Shown: positions 1-5,808 of the stretch, one piece after another | Position numbering within the stretch: position 1 is the stretch's first letter | How the letters are laid out: every line of letters begins with the position of its first letter | Assembly: GCA_003132085.1 (NCBI GenBank) | Contig: PKWO01000195.1 | Coordinates: 1 to 5,808, forward strand | DNA: 5,808 nt | DNA from: Oxalobacteraceae bacterium | Lineage (GTDB): Bacteria > Pseudomonadota > Gammaproteobacteria > Burkholderiales > Burkholderiaceae_D | Reading direction: 5' to 3' | Notes under the pieces: generated by a model | Seen by the model: only the letters and a program-made list of their open reading frames with translations | Database searches by the model: none | What the model was told of the DNA's origin: nothing | Made by a program: the position numbers and the translations under genes

Positions 1-1162
1 TGAATTCGTCGCCGCCGACCCTTGCCAGCGTGTCGCCGCGCCGCAGCTTTTCTTTCAGGCGGCTCGCCACTTTTTGCAGCAACTCGTCGCCTTTGATGTG
101 GCCGAACGAGTCGTTGACCAGTTTGAAACGGTCCAGATCGACGAACATCACCGCCAGTTCGATTTCATTGCGCTTGGCATGAATCAAAGCCAGGTCGAGC
201 CGGTCCCGGAACAGCATGCGGTTCGGCAAGTCGGTCAAAATGTCGTGATACGCATGGTAGGAAATCTGTGCTTCGGCACGCTTGCGCTCGGTAATGTCGC
301 GCGCAATGCCATAGGTGCCGAAATATTCCTGCGTCTTTTGGTCGTGGCCGGACGCATGCACCCCCGTCGAGTGAAAGGCAATGTTCATCAGCGTATTGTC
401 GAAGACGCGCTCTATTGCGTCGGGGCCTTGGGATTTCGACCGTAGTTCGACATTCCTCGAGACCCGCTCGCTGACGCGGCGCTCGTTGAATACAAAATGC
501 GCACGTTCCAGATCTTCTTCATGGAACAGAAACGAATAGTGCCGCCCGAGCAACTCTTCAGGCTGGTAACCGAGCAGTTGTTGCGCCCTGTCATTGACAA
601 ATGTAAATTGACCTTCTGGATTGAGCATGTAAATCAGGTCCGGCGAACTGTCGACCAGGTAGCGGTAAAGCTTCTCCGAACACTCGAGCCGCCAGGACAT
701 GTCACGGTTCGCCGCTTCCAACCGGCGCTTTTGCAACGCGTTGGCAACCGTGCTGAGCAATTCCTCGGTCTGATAGGGTTTGCGCAAATACGCGTAAGCA
801 CCGCGTTTCAACGCGCCGATCGCCGAATTGATGCCGGTATTGCCGCTCTGGACGATGACCGTGGCATCGATCCCGTGATCGATAATGAAATCCATGATTT
901 CATGGCCGTCGATATCGGGCAAGCGCAAATCCAGCAGGATCAGATCGAATTTGAGTTTGTACAGTTGTTCGATCGCGTCCTTGCCGCAGGCAGCAGTCAC
1001 CAAATGATAATTCAAGTCTTGCAGCAACTCGCACAGGCTGCTCAGAACTCTCGGATTATCGTCGACCAGCAGCAGACGGGCCGGCTGTTCTTCCCGCAGG
1101 CTGCCGGGCCCATCGGTACGGCCCGCTAGCGTTTGGATCGCGACCACCTCTTCGGGCGTCAT
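1..1162 (-). CDS. Response regulator diguanylate cyclase (REC-PAS-GGDEF), 3' end outside window
   Basis: My translation from the ATG at 1162 is open for 387 codons to the window edge. It starts with a receiver domain (about residues 28-145): acidic pair D34/D35, phospho-acceptor D78 in the LLDLRLPD strand, switch residue S106, and K128 in the LRKPY motif. A PAS domain follows (about 160-295) and ends in the usual DITERKRAE linker. The GGDEF domain starts near 303 with HDILTDLPNR and continues with FVDLDRFKLVND. The signature GGDEF (383-387) is intact and is the last thing in the window. An RxxD motif (R374-D377) lies exactly five residues before it, the position of the inhibitory I-site of this family. 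The expected role is phosphorylation-controlled synthesis of c-di-GMP from two GTP in the cytoplasm. The end of the GGDEF domain is missing, and an EAL domain may follow outside the window, so a bifunctional cyclase/phosphodiesterase is possible. The upstream kinase gene ends 10 bases before this start and is the likely phosphodonor. Confidence 0.93.
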   Translation of the reverse strand, partial: MTPEEVVAIQTLAGRTDGPGSLREEQPARLLLVDDNPRVLSSLCELLQDLNYHLVTAACGKDAIEQLYKLKFDLILLDLRLPDIDGHEIMDFIIDHGIDATVIVQSGNTGINSAIGALKRGAYAYLRKPYQTEELLSTVANALQKRRLEAANRDMSWRLECSEKLYRYLVDSSPDLIYMLNPEGQFTFVNDRAQQLLGYQPEELLGRHYSFLFHEEDLERAHFVFNERRVSERVSRNVELRSKSQGPDAIERVFDNTLMNIAFHSTGVHASGHDQKTQEYFGTYGIARDITERKRAEAQISYHAYHDILTDLPNRMLFRDRLDLALIHAKRNEIELAVMFVDLDRFKLVNDSFGHIKGDELLQKVASRLKEKLRRGDTLARVGGDEF

Positions 1163-1175
1163 TTCATCATCCTCA
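1162..1175 (-). promoter_or_regulatory. Shine-Dalgarno site overlapping the stop codon of the upstream kinase gene
   Basis: On the minus strand the sequence reads TGAGGATGATGAAATG. The TGA at 1175-1173 ends the kinase gene, and its last bases belong to the GAGG at 1174-1171. Eight bases separate GAGG from the ATG at 1162, good spacing. Two other ATGs (1170 and 1167) lie between them but share a frame that hits TGA within two codons, so 1162 is the start. The arrangement suggests that ribosomes ending the kinase re-initiate on the regulator. Coupling itself is inferred. Confidence 0.7.
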
Positions 1176-3317
1176 CGCAGAAGCCCGAATCCGGGAGCGC
1201 GCAGTCGGCGTCTGGTCGGCAACGCGCGGGACGGGAAGCAATATTTCGAATGTCGTACCTTTTTTGCCGGTGCGACAATGGATCACGCCTTGCATTTGCT
1301 TAACCAGACTATGCACGATGCTCAAACCCAGCCCTTGATGGTCCTCGCCTTTGGTGGTGCGAACCGGAGAGAACAGGTTCGTCATCACCGCCGCCGGGAT
1401 GCCGGTGCCGCTATCGGTGATCCAAAGTTCGACATAGAGGCGGCCGTCGCGGTTGACGACGCCATTGTTGCCGATCTCGATCTTGCCGCCGGCCGGCACG
1501 GCTTCGACAGCGTTCTTGATCAGGTTCATCAATATCTGTTTGAGCGTGCCGACATCGCTGTCGACCTGGCACGGCTCATCCTGTGTCTGGGCAACAATTT
1601 TGACTGATGGCGGAACATATTCGGTTGCCGCAAACAACCGCACCACATCGCCGATCACCGCGTTGATCTCGGTCGGCCCCGCAGCTTCGGCCGGCTGCAA
1701 ATCGGCAAAGCCGTTGATTAGTTGGCCGACGCGATCAATTTCCTCGTGGAGGATAGACAGTTCGCCTCCTATCGGCTCTTGCTTTGCCAGTTTTCTATCC
1801 AGTATGCTCAGATAATTCTTGATGATCGACAGAGGATTATTGACCTCGTGCGCGACGCGCTTCGACGCCTGCTGGTATTGCTCGATCAGGTTGGCAAGAT
1901 CGCTGCCCACCGCGCGCGGTTCGCTGACCGCGGCGTTCAGCGCGTTGGTAGCCTGGACGCCAAAAGCCTTCAGGAAACTTTCGCGTTTTTGGAAATCGAT
2001 TAACTGCCAGGATTCGGCGCCGCCGACCAGCACGCCAATACAGCGATCTTTGCTGCCCAGCGGCAAACAAACCAGGCAATCGGCGCCGAGTATGCGGCGT
2101 AATTGCTCCTCGGATACGCCGACCGAATTTTCATTGCGATCGATAATGACCACCCGCTTTTGCAATGCCGCCTGGGCAATCAAACCGTTGCCGGCCAGCG
2201 GGATGAAAAATTCGGATAGTCGCCGACGCTGTTCGCCGGTGGCAGTTCCCTTAAGCCCCTGGCCCGACCCATCGACCAGGAACAGCGTGGCGTCCTTGAA
2301 ATCAAACAAGATGCGCGCCGAACGCGTGATGGCTTCCAGCAATTCGCCGTCTCCGCCTTGCATGGCCAAAGTCCGCCCGAATTCCGTCGCTAAAACAAGG
2401 TTACGCACTTGCGCGCCAAGCCGGTCCTTGGCGGCGTCTGCGACGGGCAGGCCAGCCGCGACCGGCGCCTGCAAATCGTCGGCGCCGTCCAAATCGATAC
2501 CAAGATACTCGGCCGCCACGATTACCCGCTCGGCGGCACGGCTGGAAATGATCTCCATATCCTCCGCCGTCAAGCCGCACAGCGCCGCGGCGGCTTCCAG
2601 TTCCGCGTGGGGGTCGGGACCCGAGAGGCGATGCGCCAGGCAGACGATGCGCACCAGACGCGGCGCATTTTCGAGACGCGCCACCGGATCATGGTGGTAC
2701 AGCACGCTATCGGCAAGAAAGGAATCCAGCTTCCAGTGTTCAATCAGGCAGGCGCCTACCTCGGCGTGCGTCATTTCCAGCGTGCGTTGTTCCAGCGCAC
2801 AGAGATTGTCGTCATCCGGCGCAAAGAAACTCAGTGCATATTCCTTCGATACGATCGCCAATAACGCCAGACGTCCGACGTCATGCAACAGGCCGGCAAG
2901 ATACGCTTCTTCAACCGACGCATCGCCCATCTGTTCGGCAATCAGGCGCGCCGTGACCGCCGTAGTGAGCGAGTGTTTCCAGAATCCGCGCAGGTCGCCG
3001 CCGCTGGCCGGCGAAATATTACCGAATAACTGAAAAACAGATTCGCTGATGAGCAAGGTCTTGACCATGTCGATCCCGATTGCCATCAGCGACTGCTCAA
3101 GGCTCGCCAGCGGCGTGCGGCGATCGTAACCGGAACTGTTGGCTACGCGCAGGATCTTGGCGGTCATCGCTGCATCTTTGGCGATCAAGTCTGCCAGTTC
3201 GGCGATCCCGATATCCTCGGTCTGACAAGACTCCATCAATTTCACGAGTATTTGGGGCATCGACGGCAGTCTGGCAATGGCCAAACGACTGCGGATATCT
3301 AGATCAAGTATGGTCAT
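1173..3317 (-). CDS. Soluble hybrid sensor histidine kinase: HDOD - GAF-like - HisKA - HATPase_c
   Basis: The product has 714 residues from the ATG at 3317. Residues 8-205 form an HDOD domain, with ARLPSMPQ at the front, a WKH motif (H115) and LLHDVGRL (H145-D146). Residues about 305-460 look like a GAF sensor fold. The kinase core follows: H-box HEVNNPL with phospho-acceptor H490, N-box NLIKNAVEA (N602), G1 box DSGTGIP (D635), F-box around F649, and G2 box GLGLSIV (662-668). All boxes are intact, so it should be an active kinase. There is no signal peptide or membrane helix, so the signal is cytoplasmic. HDOD domains are HD-related but usually not catalytic, and they often act in signalling or protein contacts. 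The ligand here is unknown. The next gene downstream is a REC-PAS-GGDEF regulator, the obvious partner. An in-frame TTG at 3368 would add 17 residues, but it has no Shine-Dalgarno site and lies before the domain. The ATG at 3317 has only a weak site (GCGAGA). Confidence 0.92.
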   Translation of the reverse strand: MTILDLDIRSRLAIARLPSMPQILVKLMESCQTEDIGIAELADLIAKDAAMTAKILRVANSSGYDRRTPLASLEQSLMAIGIDMVKTLLISESVFQLFGNISPASGGDLRGFWKHSLTTAVTARLIAEQMGDASVEEAYLAGLLHDVGRLALLAIVSKEYALSFFAPDDDNLCALEQRTLEMTHAEVGACLIEHWKLDSFLADSVLYHHDPVARLENAPRLVRIVCLAHRLSGPDPHAELEAAAALCGLTAEDMEIISSRAAERVIVAAEYLGIDLDGADDLQAPVAAGLPVADAAKDRLGAQVRNLVLATEFGRTLAMQGGDGELLEAITRSARILFDFKDATLFLVDGSGQGLKGTATGEQRRRLSEFFIPLAGNGLIAQAALQKRVVIIDRNENSVGVSEEQLRRILGADCLVCLPLGSKDRCIGVLVGGAESWQLIDFQKRESFLKAFGVQATNALNAAVSEPRAVGSDLANLIEQYQQASKRVAHEVNNPLSIIKNYLSILDRKLAKQEPIGGELSILHEEIDRVGQLINGFADLQPAEAAGPTEINAVIGDVVRLFAATEYVPPSVKIVAQTQDEPCQVDSDVGTLKQILMNLIKNAVEAVPAGGKIEIGNNGVVNRDGRLYVELWITDSGTGIPAAVMTNLFSPVRTTKGEDHQGLGLSIVHSLVKQMQGVIHCRTGKKGTTFEILLPVPRVADQTPTARSRIRASA

Positions 3318-3417
3318 GGGCAGCGGTCTCGCTTGAGCGGGCAGAGGAGCCGTTCGTGAACCGAACAAATGGCAATGCCTGGACTTGATGATCCCGTGAC
3401 ATCGGCAGCATAAGCAT
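3304..3417 (-). CDS. Possible 37-codon leader frame overlapping the start of the kinase gene
   Basis: A short frame opens at the ATG at 3417 (or the in-frame ATGs at 3411 and 3402) and ends with TGA at 3306-3304. The stop lies just inside the kinase gene, whose ATG is at 3317, giving a 14-base overlap in a different frame. The purine-rich GGGGAAGG (3425-3418) sits 6 bases before the ATG at 3411, a far better ribosome site than that of the kinase. The peptide, MLMLPMSRDHQVQALPFVRF and so on, resembles no family I know and has no membrane segment. If translated, it could deliver ribosomes to the poorly marked kinase start. Chance is a real alternative at this length. Confidence 0.3.
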   Translation of the reverse strand: MLMLPMSRDHQVQALPFVRFTNGSSARSSETAAHDHT

Positions 3418-3425
3418 CCTTCCCC
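3418..3425 (-). promoter_or_regulatory. Purine-rich ribosome-binding-like sequence upstream of the kinase gene
   Basis: The minus strand reads GGGGAAGG here, six bases before the ATG at 3411 and about 100 bases before the kinase ATG at 3317. It is the best Shine-Dalgarno match upstream of the kinase gene. It serves the leader frame, not the kinase frame, which has only the weak GCGAGA close to its ATG. Confidence 0.4.
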
Positions 3426-3464
3426 TATAGATGCAACTCGAGCAATAGTAATCGATTATTCTGG

Positions 3465-3494
3465 ATTTTGCATGATCATTTGAAACATTGCCAA
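3465..3494 (-). promoter_or_regulatory. Candidate sigma-70-type promoter for the kinase/regulator operon
   Basis: On the minus strand TTGGCA (3494-3489; five of six match TTGACA) is followed after 18 bases by CAAAAT (3470-3465; four of six match TATAAT). It lies in the most AT-rich part of the gap and would start transcription near 3458, about 40 bases before the leader ATG. The match was made by eye. Other AT-rich hexamers nearby could serve, so position and sigma factor are uncertain. Confidence 0.3.
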
Positions 3495-3672
3495 CTATTA
3501 ATTAGTGTTTTTCACAACATTAATGGTCGGCTTATTCGACGCCGGAAGACCGGAGAGCCAATATCGACGCCAGTTTTAAGAGACTCATGAACATCCGCGA
3601 AGACGCCGTTTGCGTAAGCGACCGCATACGATGAGCGAATCATTGGGCGTCGTGGCGACGCGGTCGTAGCAC

Positions 3673-3692
3673 TGAGGGCCCAAGTGCCCTTA
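3673..3692 (+). repeat. GC-rich hairpin in the intergenic gap
   Basis: On the plus strand the arms TGAGGGC (3673-3679) and GCCCTTA (3686-3692) pair over 7 bp, including one G-U pair, around a 6-base loop. On the minus strand only the inner 5 bp pair cleanly. No T-run follows on either strand, so this is not a standard intrinsic terminator. It may be part of an untranslated RNA or mean nothing. Confidence 0.4.
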
Positions 3693-3793
3693 ATCTCTAT
3701 GCAAATCAGTTTACTTGATTATTGGAAATATGGATATCCCATACATCAGGAAAAATAAATGTGTTACCGCCCTCCGCGCCGACTTCCCTATAC

Positions 3794-3816
3794 AGTTCGA
3801 ATTTTTTAGCCGAACT
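3794..3816. repeat. Perfect 6-bp inverted repeat with an 11-base A/T-rich spacer
   Basis: AGTTCG (3794-3799) and CGAACT (3811-3816) are perfect inverted copies around a spacer holding six T in a row. A second dyad, TTTAG/CTAAA, overlaps the right half. The T-run lies inside the loop and not after a stem, so terminator function is not supported. An operator-like protein site is conceivable. The arms are short enough for chance. Confidence 0.3.
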
Positions 3817-3943
3817 AAACCCGGCATACCTTCATTTTTGTCGGCAATATGATCTAACAGCCTGCATCGGCATTGAGAGTGGGACTTCCTAACGTCGCTT
3901 TGTCTATTTGGCAAGTTGACACCGCCGAAAGTTCAGCTCTGCG

Positions 3944-4552
3944 TCATTTGCTGCCATTTTCTTTAATTTCTTCGACACGTTCCCCGGTTTCGAGCCGCTC
4001 ATCCAGTGCGGCAAGGACCGATTCCGGATTGGTCGGTTGCTGATAGGCAGTCGCTTCAGGATCATGGCGATCCTTGATCATCGGTAAATCGCGTCGCAGT
4101 TCTTCCATGAGATTAATCAGTTTGGTCGTTTTTTGTTCGGTTAACAAATTTACCTGCAGTTCCAGATGCGCTCGCCGTTCCTCAAGCTTGGCTAGACGAT
4201 TTTGCTTAATCAGAACCACGATCATGGTCAAAAATGCACCCAACCCGACAATGCCTTGCAGTAAAGGGAATGGTGCCGGATCAAAGCTCTTGAACCCAAA
4301 TTGATGCAGCATGACGTTGGCCAGTACCCAGAGCGCGACGAAAAGCACAATGGCGCCAAGGAAAAACGGCCGCCCCACAGAACCGCTGATGGTTTCGAGA
4401 ATTCGCTGGGAGCGGGTGACATTTCGCTCTTCGCGCAAGTAAAACGCCGCAACGTTTTCGATATTCTGGCCAATCGGATCAATATCCGATTTCGGTGATT
4501 GCTTCGGGGTATCTGCAGGTGGCGCCGTCGAAGGGGGAGTTTTGGCATTCAT
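3944..4552 (-). CDS. DUF1003 family membrane protein
   Basis: The product has 202 residues from the ATG at 4552. A Pro/Ser/Thr-rich N-terminus (1-25) precedes a soluble stretch. Two hydrophobic segments follow, about 62-83 and 97-116, joined by a short loop with FDPAPFPLLQ (90-99). That motif, followed by the second helix and QNR (117-119), is typical of DUF1003. Residues 117-155 are charged and heptad-like, probably a coiled coil, and the tail after 155 is acidic. The family is an inner-membrane protein group without an established function, and I infer none. The gene starts 24 bases after the stop of the acetyltransferase fusion gene, so the two are probably co-transcribed. Its ribosome site is weak (GGGA at 4563-4560), and other ATGs at 4556 and 4548 are out of frame. 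The family assignment is fairly safe; the role is open. Confidence 0.88.
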   Translation of the reverse strand: MNAKTPPSTAPPADTPKQSPKSDIDPIGQNIENVAAFYLREERNVTRSQRILETISGSVGRPFFLGAIVLFVALWVLANVMLHQFGFKSFDPAPFPLLQGIVGLGAFLTMIVVLIKQNRLAKLEERRAHLELQVNLLTEQKTTKLINLMEELRRDLPMIKDRHDPEATAYQQPTNPESVLAALDERLETGERVEEIKENGSK

Positions 4553-4561
4553 TCATTTTTC

Positions 4562-4572
4562 CCGGTTACCGG
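4562..4572. repeat. Small dyad CCGGT-T-ACCGG between the two upstream genes
   Basis: This interrupted palindrome lies in the 24-base space between the stop of the acetyltransferase fusion gene and the ATG of the DUF1003 gene. It overlaps the only weak ribosome-binding sequence of the latter. As RNA it could form a 4-bp stem with a 3-base loop, too small to end transcription. An effect on DUF1003 translation is only a possibility. Confidence 0.3.
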
Positions 4573-4576
4573 TCAA

Positions 4577-5808
4577 TTAGAGCGCCCGCACACAAAGCCG
4601 GAAATCAGGATCGTCCTCATACGGCTTGATCTGAAAATCCAGGCTGCGCATGAGGTTGAGCATCGACACATTCTTGGTCAGCACCAAGCCCTCGATCCAG
4701 GATAATCCCTTGCTGCGCGCGACGTCGATGATAGCCAGCATCATGCGCGAACCCAATCCCTGCCCGCTGAATTCGTCGGCGATCACCAAGGCAAATTCGC
4801 AGGTGCTTTTGTCGGGATTGGTCACGTAGCGCGACACGCCGATGATGCGTTCCGTTTTGGTGAAGCCGCCGGCGGGATCGGGTATCCGTTGCGGGTAGAT
4901 CGCGACCAGCGCCATTTCACGGTCATAATCGATTAACGTGAAACGCGCCAACATGCGATCGGACAGTTCGCGCATTGACGACACGAAACGGAAGTAGCGG
5001 CTTTCCTGCGACAAACCGCGCACCAGTTCCTGCAGCATCTCGGCATCATGCGGGTGCAGCGGCCGGATGATATAGCGGCTGCCGTCGCGCATCGGCCATT
5101 CCGTCTCCTGATCGGAAGGATAAGGCAGGATCGCCAGATGCCGATAGACGCCCGACTCGGCCGGCGCGTGCCCAAGCACGATGCGCGCATCCACCACCAG
5201 CGCTCCGGTGGCGTCGACAATCACCGGGTTGATGTCCATTTCACGCAGTTGCGGCAATGCGCATACCATTTCCGACACGCGTAGCAAAATATGCTCCAGT
5301 GCTTCGCGGTCGGCCGCCGGCGCACCGCGCCAGACACCAAGCGTTTCGGCCGAACGCACGCGATCAATCAGGCGTTGCGCGAGGAACTGGTTCAGCGGCG
5401 GCAATTCAATCGCGCGATCCGCGATCAGTTCGATCATGGTGCCGCCGGCGCCGAATGAAATCACCGGACCGAACAGTTCGTCGGTAATGACGCCGATATA
5501 CAGTTCGCGGCCATCCGGCTTGCCCGACATATTCTGTACCGTGACGCCGTTGATCCGGGCCTCTGGACGCAACCGGCTGACGGTAGCCATCATGTCCTGC
5601 CAGATGTCGCGCACGCCGGCGGCGTTATGCACATTGAGCACGACGCCTTGCACATCGGATTTGTGCGAAATGTCGGCCGAGTCGATCTTCAGCGCCACCG
5701 GATAGCCGAGCTGGTTGGCCACCAGAATCGCTTCGCTCGCCGAGCGCGCCAAGATCGTCTTGGTGACCGGAATATGAAACGACGACAGTAGCGCTTTCGA
5801 TTCCATCT
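4577..5808 (-). CDS. Acyl-CoA synthetase (ADP-forming)-like protein fused to a GNAT acetyltransferase (Pat type), 5' end outside window
   Basis: About 410 C-terminal residues are in view, ending at TAA 4579-4577. The Met at 5806 is almost certainly internal, because the family normally carries a CoA-binding domain and a ligase domain before this point and MESKALLSSFHIPV is the usual start of the ATP-grasp part. Counting from that Met, residues 1-215 are ATP-grasp/CoA-ligase beta-like: GYPVALK (34-40), SHKSDVQGV (47-55), SFGAGGTMIEL (117-127) and DINPV (191-195). Residues about 235-409 are a GNAT domain with CEFALVIAD (336-344) and the acetyl-CoA loop SGQGLG (347-352), where the usual first Arg/Gln is Ser. 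This order matches Pat/YfiQ-type enzymes, which use acetyl-CoA to acetylate lysines of target proteins such as acetyl-CoA synthetase. Substrate here is inferred from architecture only. An active ADP-forming ligase cannot be excluded without the N-terminal part. The DUF1003 gene follows after 24 bases. Confidence 0.9.
   Translation of the reverse strand, partial: MESKALLSSFHIPVTKTILARSASEAILVANQLGYPVALKIDSADISHKSDVQGVVLNVHNAAGVRDIWQDMMATVSRLRPEARINGVTVQNMSGKPDGRELYIGVITDELFGPVISFGAGGTMIELIADRAIELPPLNQFLAQRLIDRVRSAETLGVWRGAPAADREALEHILLRVSEMVCALPQLREMDINPVIVDATGALVVDARIVLGHAPAESGVYRHLAILPYPSDQETEWPMRDGSRYIIRPLHPHDAEMLQELVRGLSQESRYFRFVSSMRELSDRMLARFTLIDYDREMALVAIYPQRIPDPAGGFTKTERIIGVSRYVTNPDKSTCEFALVIADEFSGQGLGSRMMLAIIDVARSKGLSWIEGLVLTKNVSMLNLMRSLDFQIKPYEDDPDFRLCVRAL

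Larger units (their letters stand above)
3418..3943. other. Intergenic gap of about 530 bases with no convincing gene
   Basis: The gap separates the DUF1003 gene from the kinase operon. It is mosaic: 3421-3540 and 3695-3765 are AT-rich, while 3541-3690 is GC-richer. It contains the candidate promoter, a GC-rich hairpin at 3673-3692, an inverted repeat at 3794-3816, and an 8-base palindrome GGATATCC at 3732-3739. No hairpin followed by a T-run is seen after the DUF1003 stop, so I cannot place a terminator. A 67-codon minus frame (3914-3711) begins with TTG without a ribosome site and looks like chance. Two tiny plus frames (3587-3634 and 3631-3669) overlap at ATGA, and I do not call them genes. 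A small RNA cannot be excluded. Confidence 0.6.

Noticed and set aside
497..1129. 210-codon open frame on the plus strand
   Set aside because: It is antisense to the REC-PAS-GGDEF gene, and the translation has no family features. The minus-strand reading carries intact receiver and PAS motifs.
1819..3033. 404-codon open frame on the plus strand
   Set aside because: It lies wholly antisense to the kinase gene, whose domains and motifs are clear. The translation is Ser/Arg/Ala-rich with no recognisable domain, as expected of a shadow frame in GC-rich DNA.
3673..3692. Intrinsic terminator
   Set aside because: The stem is short, contains a wobble pair and is not followed by a T-run on either strand.
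3711..3914. 67-codon minus-strand frame in the gap
   Set aside because: It starts with TTG, has no Shine-Dalgarno site, crosses an AT-rich region, and its translation resembles no family. Chance is the simplest reading.
3418..3943. tRNA, CRISPR repeats or mobile-element ends in the gap
   Set aside because: I looked for cloverleaf-like arms, regularly spaced direct repeats and paired terminal repeats with target duplications, and found none.
5181..5705. 174-codon open frame on the plus strand
   Set aside because: It is antisense to the ATP-grasp part of the acetyltransferase fusion. The composition is Ser/Arg/Thr-rich and no motif is seen.

Overview
The window looks like a piece of ordinary proteobacterial chromosome, most likely Beta- or Gammaproteobacteria. 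That guess rests on a GC-rich coding bias with an AT-richer gap, abundant c-di-GMP signalling domains, and a Pat-type fused acetyltransferase. I cannot name a genus. All four supported genes lie on the minus strand, so transcription runs from high to low coordinates. No RNA gene, insertion sequence, CRISPR array or phage gene is visible.

In order of transcription: (i) 5808-4577 is the 3' part of a gene for an acyl-CoA synthetase-like protein (ATP-grasp region) fused to a C-terminal GNAT acetyltransferase. Its 5' end is outside the window. (ii) 4552-3944, only 24 bases downstream, encodes a two-helix membrane protein of the DUF1003 family. The two probably share a transcript. (iii) 3943-3418 is a gap of about 530 bases, AT-rich in parts, with a candidate promoter, two small inverted repeats and some weak short reading frames. 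(iv) 3317-1173 encodes a soluble hybrid sensor kinase with the order HDOD, GAF-like, HisKA, HATPase_c. It may be preceded by a 37-codon leader frame that overlaps its start. (v) 1162-1 encodes a REC-PAS-GGDEF response regulator that runs off the window just after its GGDEF motif.

The last two genes form an evident two-component pair. The kinase has no membrane segment, so it should read a cytoplasmic signal through its HDOD and GAF modules. It should phosphorylate the Asp of the neighbouring regulator, whose output is synthesis of cyclic di-GMP. The regulator's Shine-Dalgarno sequence overlaps the stop codon of the kinase, which suggests coupled translation. The two upstream genes belong to a separate unit (protein or acyl-CoA metabolism plus a membrane protein of unknown role).

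Nothing here is clearly a new class of system. The points most worth checking are the HDOD-kinase fusion wired to a diguanylate cyclase, the possible overlapping leader frame, and the contents of the gap at 3418-3943.
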